Below are positions 61,038-64,000 of a stretch of 64,000 nt of DNA, one piece after another (positions within the stretch are counted from its first letter, which is position 1; every line of letters begins with the position of its first letter). The stretch is from Rubripirellula lacrimiformis (GTDB lineage: Bacteria > Planctomycetota > Planctomycetia > Pirellulales > Pirellulaceae). The notes under the pieces were generated by a model. That model did no database searches. It was not told where the DNA came from and saw nothing but the letters and a program-made list of their open reading frames with translations. Both the position numbers and the translations under genes were made by a program. The stretch lies in contig NZ_CP036525.1 in NCBI RefSeq assembly GCF_007741535.1, positions 5,580,001-5,644,000 of the forward strand, given 5' to 3'.

Positions 61038-62459
61038 CTATTTCAGTGCTTTAAGCGCTTCACGCTCGGGCATCGCCTTGTAGAAGCCATCCAGCGGGAA
61101 ACATCCGCTGATCATTCCATTCCTCGGCGCGGTGGTGCAATCGCTGAACGTTCGGCAAACCTTTTTCCGCTGGGTCGTGGTCCCCGCGATCACGTCGGCC
61201 GGCATCTCGGGATAAGACAGCACCATCCGCCCCAACCCGATGGAATCGACCCAGCCCTGGGCAACCGCCGCCTGGGCGACGTTGGGCAACCAATCCTGTA
61301 GGTAGGTGTACCCCGACCCGACGAACGTGATGCCGGGGTGCTTTCGTTTCAGTTCGGCCGTTGCATGCAATTGGCGAGCGACACCGACCAAGGGATCTTC
61401 GGGCGGCCGATAGCCGTCGCTGGGCGGAAAATAGGCGGGCCGTTGGACGTGTGGGGTCGAATAAGGGCTTCCGGCCGTCGTGCATACCATCTTCACGCCG
61501 ATCTGCTCCAACAGCTGCAGGAACCGCGACGGCTCGCTTAAATCGACTTCTAGCCCGGTTGGACCGCAGCCCCACGATAGCCGCGGGTCGGCCCCCGGCA
61601 CGGGAACGCCAATCCGTTCATCATCGCCGGGATGGAACGGCATGAAATCGTAGATGCTAAGACGTACGCCCATCTTCAACGATGGAGCGGCTGCGGCGAT
61701 CCCGGCCACGATTTCGCGAACAAACCGAGTTCGATTTTCGAAGCTGCCGCCAAAGTCGCCGGCCCGATCGACACCGCTAAGCAATTCATGTCCCAAATAG
61801 CCGTGGCAATGTTTCACATCGACAAACGTGAAACCCGCTTTTTCAGCACGCACGGCGGCAACGATAAAATCATCGATCAGCCTGCGCAGTTCGTCGTCCG
61901 AGATGACGGCCGAGTCGTCCGTCACTTTCACGCGGGCGTCCAAGACCGAGTTCCGCTGGGCGGTGCGAGGTTCGGGAGTCATCTTTTCGTTCGGCTTGGC
62001 CCAACGGCCCGAGTGGGTCAGTTGCAGACCAACGAACAAATCATCCGTCGTCCCAAATCGCTCGGCATGGGCCCGGACCAATTCTTCACGCAATCCAGCG
62101 ATCGCGGACAGGTTCTCTTCGGTCATCAACAATTGGTTGGGATTGGCCCGCCCGTCGTGACGCACCGCGACCGCCTCGCCTCCCCACATCCATTTCGCAC
62201 CGCTGATGCCAAAATTACGCCACCGGCGCCGTGTCAGGTCGGTCGGTGCCCCGTCGGTCGTGCCGTCCCAACCTTCCATCGGCAGGATGCAAAATCGATT
62301 GCCGACTTTGACACCGTCGACGTCCATCGGTGCGGCCAAAGGCGAGTCGGGCCCCGACTGCATCTGAACATCAAACGGTAGCTCTGCCTGGATGCTGGCC
62401 AAGTGGTCGGTAAAGTCGGTGTGCGACTTAAAGCTGGCCATGCGGGGGTAAACGGTCAT
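61038..62459 (-). CDS. Old Yellow Enzyme-type NADH:flavin oxidoreductase
   Basis: The product is 473 residues from ATG 62459 (ATG 62441 is also possible). The FMN-barrel pattern includes VGNRFCILPMEGWDG, FVGLQLTHSGRWAKP (the QxTHxGR-type motif), DVKHCHGYLGHELLSG and FENRTRFVREIV. Later GSGYTYLQDWLP and DSIGLGRMVLSYPEMP bind the FMN phosphate. A C-terminal cysteine group (CRTFSDCTTAPRNGMISGCF) resembles the iron-sulfur site start of 2,4-dienoyl-CoA reductase-like members, but no second flavin domain follows. The substrate is unknown. Confidence 0.85.
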   Translation of the reverse strand: MTVYPRMASFKSHTDFTDHLASIQAELPFDVQMQSGPDSPLAAPMDVDGVKVGNRFCILPMEGWDGTTDGAPTDLTRRRWRNFGISGAKWMWGGEAVAVRHDGRANPNQLLMTEENLSAIAGLREELVRAHAERFGTTDDLFVGLQLTHSGRWAKPNEKMTPEPRTAQRNSVLDARVKVTDDSAVISDDELRRLIDDFIVAAVRAEKAGFTFVDVKHCHGYLGHELLSGVDRAGDFGGSFENRTRFVREIVAGIAAAAPSLKMGVRLSIYDFMPFHPGDDERIGVPVPGADPRLSWGCGPTGLEVDLSEPSRFLQLLEQIGVKMVCTTAGSPYSTPHVQRPAYFPPSDGYRPPEDPLVGVARQLHATAELKRKHPGITFVGSGYTYLQDWLPNVAQAAVAQGWVDSIGLGRMVLSYPEMPADVIAGTTTQRKKVCRTFSDCTTAPRNGMISGCFPLDGFYKAMPEREALKALK

Positions 62460-62882
62460 CAATCGACTCGGGCTATTCGGGCTAGGAGATTCAGTATCCG
62501 GGCAGAGGCGGTTTGGGCAAAGCCCGCGGAACATCCCACGGCCCCCCCATTGCCTACGGCGCTATAGATCAGCCCCCCATTAGACTCCAATCGACTGCAC
62601 CCGTCATGGCGATTCGGGTACAGGGCAATGGCAAATTGGGCACCAGCGATCTGGCCGCAGCACCCGCCCCCCCGGTTTCCGGATCCGCATCCGCGATCGT
62701 TTCACCGCGTGCCCAGCGGGCCGCGCGTTGCAGCACGTCAACAGTAAGCCCCGGACAAGCGATGCGTCGTATCGGATTATGTCCGTGACGCCTCCAATGC
62801 GTGATTGCCGGATCCGCGTCGCTACGCTCCTTGATCCGGCCTACTTCACTGTCGTCCACTTGCCTGGGTCACCCAACGGGCG
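62460..62882. other. Intergenic region with a REP-like hairpin
   Basis: The 42-bp hairpin family (GTAGGCCGGATC) is present inverted at 62803-62844. The rest, including 62560-62780, shows no supported gene. The oxidoreductase promoter should lie near 62460-62530. Confidence 0.6.
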
Positions 62883-64000
62883 CTACAGGTAGTAGATCAC
62901 CAGACAGATCGCCAACAGGACGGTGGCCCAAAAAGTCATCGTGCTACTGGACCACGTCCGCCCCAGGATTCCGTTCTCGTTGAACGTCCGACAGGCGGTG
63001 TGGTAGACGCTGCGAAGCACGACGGTGGTGTCGCGTCGCACCGCACCATCGACGACATCGATCGTCCCTCGCAGACCACGCACCAGTTGAGGCAGCGCCC
63101 GGCGATAGACCCAATCGACATCCAATACGGTCGCACGCTTCTCTTCCGGATACAGCCCGGTTTTCATCAAAAACACGAACGCCAATGCTGCGAACATCAA
63201 CAACTGCAACTGCGTGACCACGTGCGTCACCGTGTAGGGATGGTAGTCCACGTCGAACGGCAGCATCCGATACAGCAGCGGATAGGCCACGCCCAAACCG
63301 ATGCACATGATGGACGCCAATCCCATCGCCACCAACATGTTTAGCGGCGCTTCTTTCACTCGTATGCCACTGTCGTGTGCAAAGAAAGCGAAAAATGGAA
63401 TTTTGATACCCGAGTGTTCCATCACGCCAGCCGACGCGATCAACAACACGATCCAAACCCACAGCTGATGTTCCTCCGCTGCCGCCGAGATGATCATGGA
63501 CTTGCTGATGAATCCGCTTAGCAGTGGAAAGCCCGAAATCGAAGCCGCTCCGATCACGCAGAACAACGTCGTCCAGGGCATCGATTTATGCAGCCCCCCC
63601 AACTCGGTCGCCTTGGTGGTCCCGACGCGGAACAGCACCGCGCCCATCGACATGAACAACAACGACTTGTAGACGATGTGACAAAACGCGTGCGCCACCG
63701 TACCGTTCAACGCCAATTCGCTACCGATGCCGATGCCGACCACCATGAACCCCAACTGGTTGTTCAGGCTGTACGCCAACACGCGACGCAGGTCATTTTC
63801 GATCACCGCAAAAACGATGGGGAACAACGTCATCACGCAGCCGACCGTAATCAATGGGTCATAGCCGGCAAAACCACGGATCAGCGAATACACCGCAAGC
63901 TTGGTCGTAAACGCACTCAGGAAAACCGTTCCCGTGGGCGTCGCCTTCGGATACGAATCTTGCAGCCAATTGTGCAATAGCGGAAACGCGCACTTGATCC
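62883..64000 (-). CDS. Proton-translocating antiporter-like subunit (MrpD/NuoM type), partial
   Basis: The frame is open to the window edge and the gene continues beyond it. The first visible residues, IKCAFPLLHNWLQDSYPKAT, match the conserved lysine-helix region of complex I/Mrp antiporter subunits. YSLNNQLGFMVVGIG, HIVYKSLLFMSMGAV and the FPLLSGFISKSMI stretch follow. About 370 residues are present, with 9-10 helices and a C-terminal extension ending in a single helix. The similarity fits Na+/H+ antiporter subunit D best, but NuoL/NuoM-type is not excluded without its neighbours. Confidence 0.82.
   Translation of the reverse strand, partial: IKCAFPLLHNWLQDSYPKATPTGTVFLSAFTTKLAVYSLIRGFAGYDPLITVGCVMTLFPIVFAVIENDLRRVLAYSLNNQLGFMVVGIGIGSELALNGTVAHAFCHIVYKSLLFMSMGAVLFRVGTTKATELGGLHKSMPWTTLFCVIGAASISGFPLLSGFISKSMIISAAAEEHQLWVWIVLLIASAGVMEHSGIKIPFFAFFAHDSGIRVKEAPLNMLVAMGLASIMCIGLGVAYPLLYRMLPFDVDYHPYTVTHVVTQLQLLMFAALAFVFLMKTGLYPEEKRATVLDVDWVYRRALPQLVRGLRGTIDVVDGAVRRDTTVVLRSVYHTACRTFNENGILGRTWSSSTMTFWATVLLAICLVIYYL

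Overview
The window is GC-rich DNA whose gene content points to a marine planctomycete of the Rhodopirellula/Pirellulales type. The signs are a formylglycine-type sulfatase, a fused SecDF, a large low-complexity secreted protein, a BRCT-MerR-TPR protein, and many short palindromic intergenic repeats. The assignment is an inference from families; no rRNA or tRNA gene is visible.

Layout. 1-5.9 kb is a repeat and insertion-sequence cluster: two identical-length IS1182-like elements and one IS4-family element sit inside tandem arrays of a palindromic repeat. 5.9-15.4 kb holds a secreted TPR protein, an ABC ATPase with an ABC-2 permease/CPBP protease fusion, a sulfatase, a DUF2059 protein and the BRCT-MerR-TPR protein. 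15.6-17.6 kb is a second IS4-family element inserted in another hairpin repeat array. 17.7-21 kb carries a YpsA-like protein, an RluA-type pseudouridine synthase and a SulP transporter. 21.5-23.7 kb is a second cluster of the palindromic repeat, interrupted by a third IS1182-like copy. 23.9-35.6 kb is one long minus-strand block: yajC-secDF, then a glycolate/glyoxylate cluster (2-hydroxyacid dehydrogenase, glycolate/lactate permease, alanine-glyoxylate-type aminotransferase, glcD-glcE-glcF). 36-42.5 kb (plus strand) has a DegT-type aminotransferase, a conserved unknown, a lactonase-fold protein, rimO, pgsA and a CPBP protease.

42.8-57.3 kb is a complete type I-G (formerly I-U) CRISPR-Cas locus. 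The effector operon cas3-csx17(cas8)-csb1(cas7)-csb2(cas5/6) runs leftward. An AAA ATPase, cas2 and a cas4-cas1 fusion run rightward into a 29-repeat, 28-spacer array. The last repeat is degenerate, so the leader lies on the cas1 side. 57.4-64 kb has a large secreted unknown overlapping guaB, an Old Yellow Enzyme-type oxidoreductase and a Mrp/complex I-type membrane subunit cut by the window edge.

Most notable signals: the three IS1182-like copies sit at the same position of the palindromic repeat with 5-bp target duplications; both IS4-family transposase genes have a perfect inverted repeat that buries the ribosome binding site; the Cas4 domain carries an acidic insertion ending in a perfect 4 x 15-bp tandem repeat; an ATPase gene stands between the two CRISPR modules; and the leader-proximal spacer encodes pentapeptide-repeat-like sequence on one strand.
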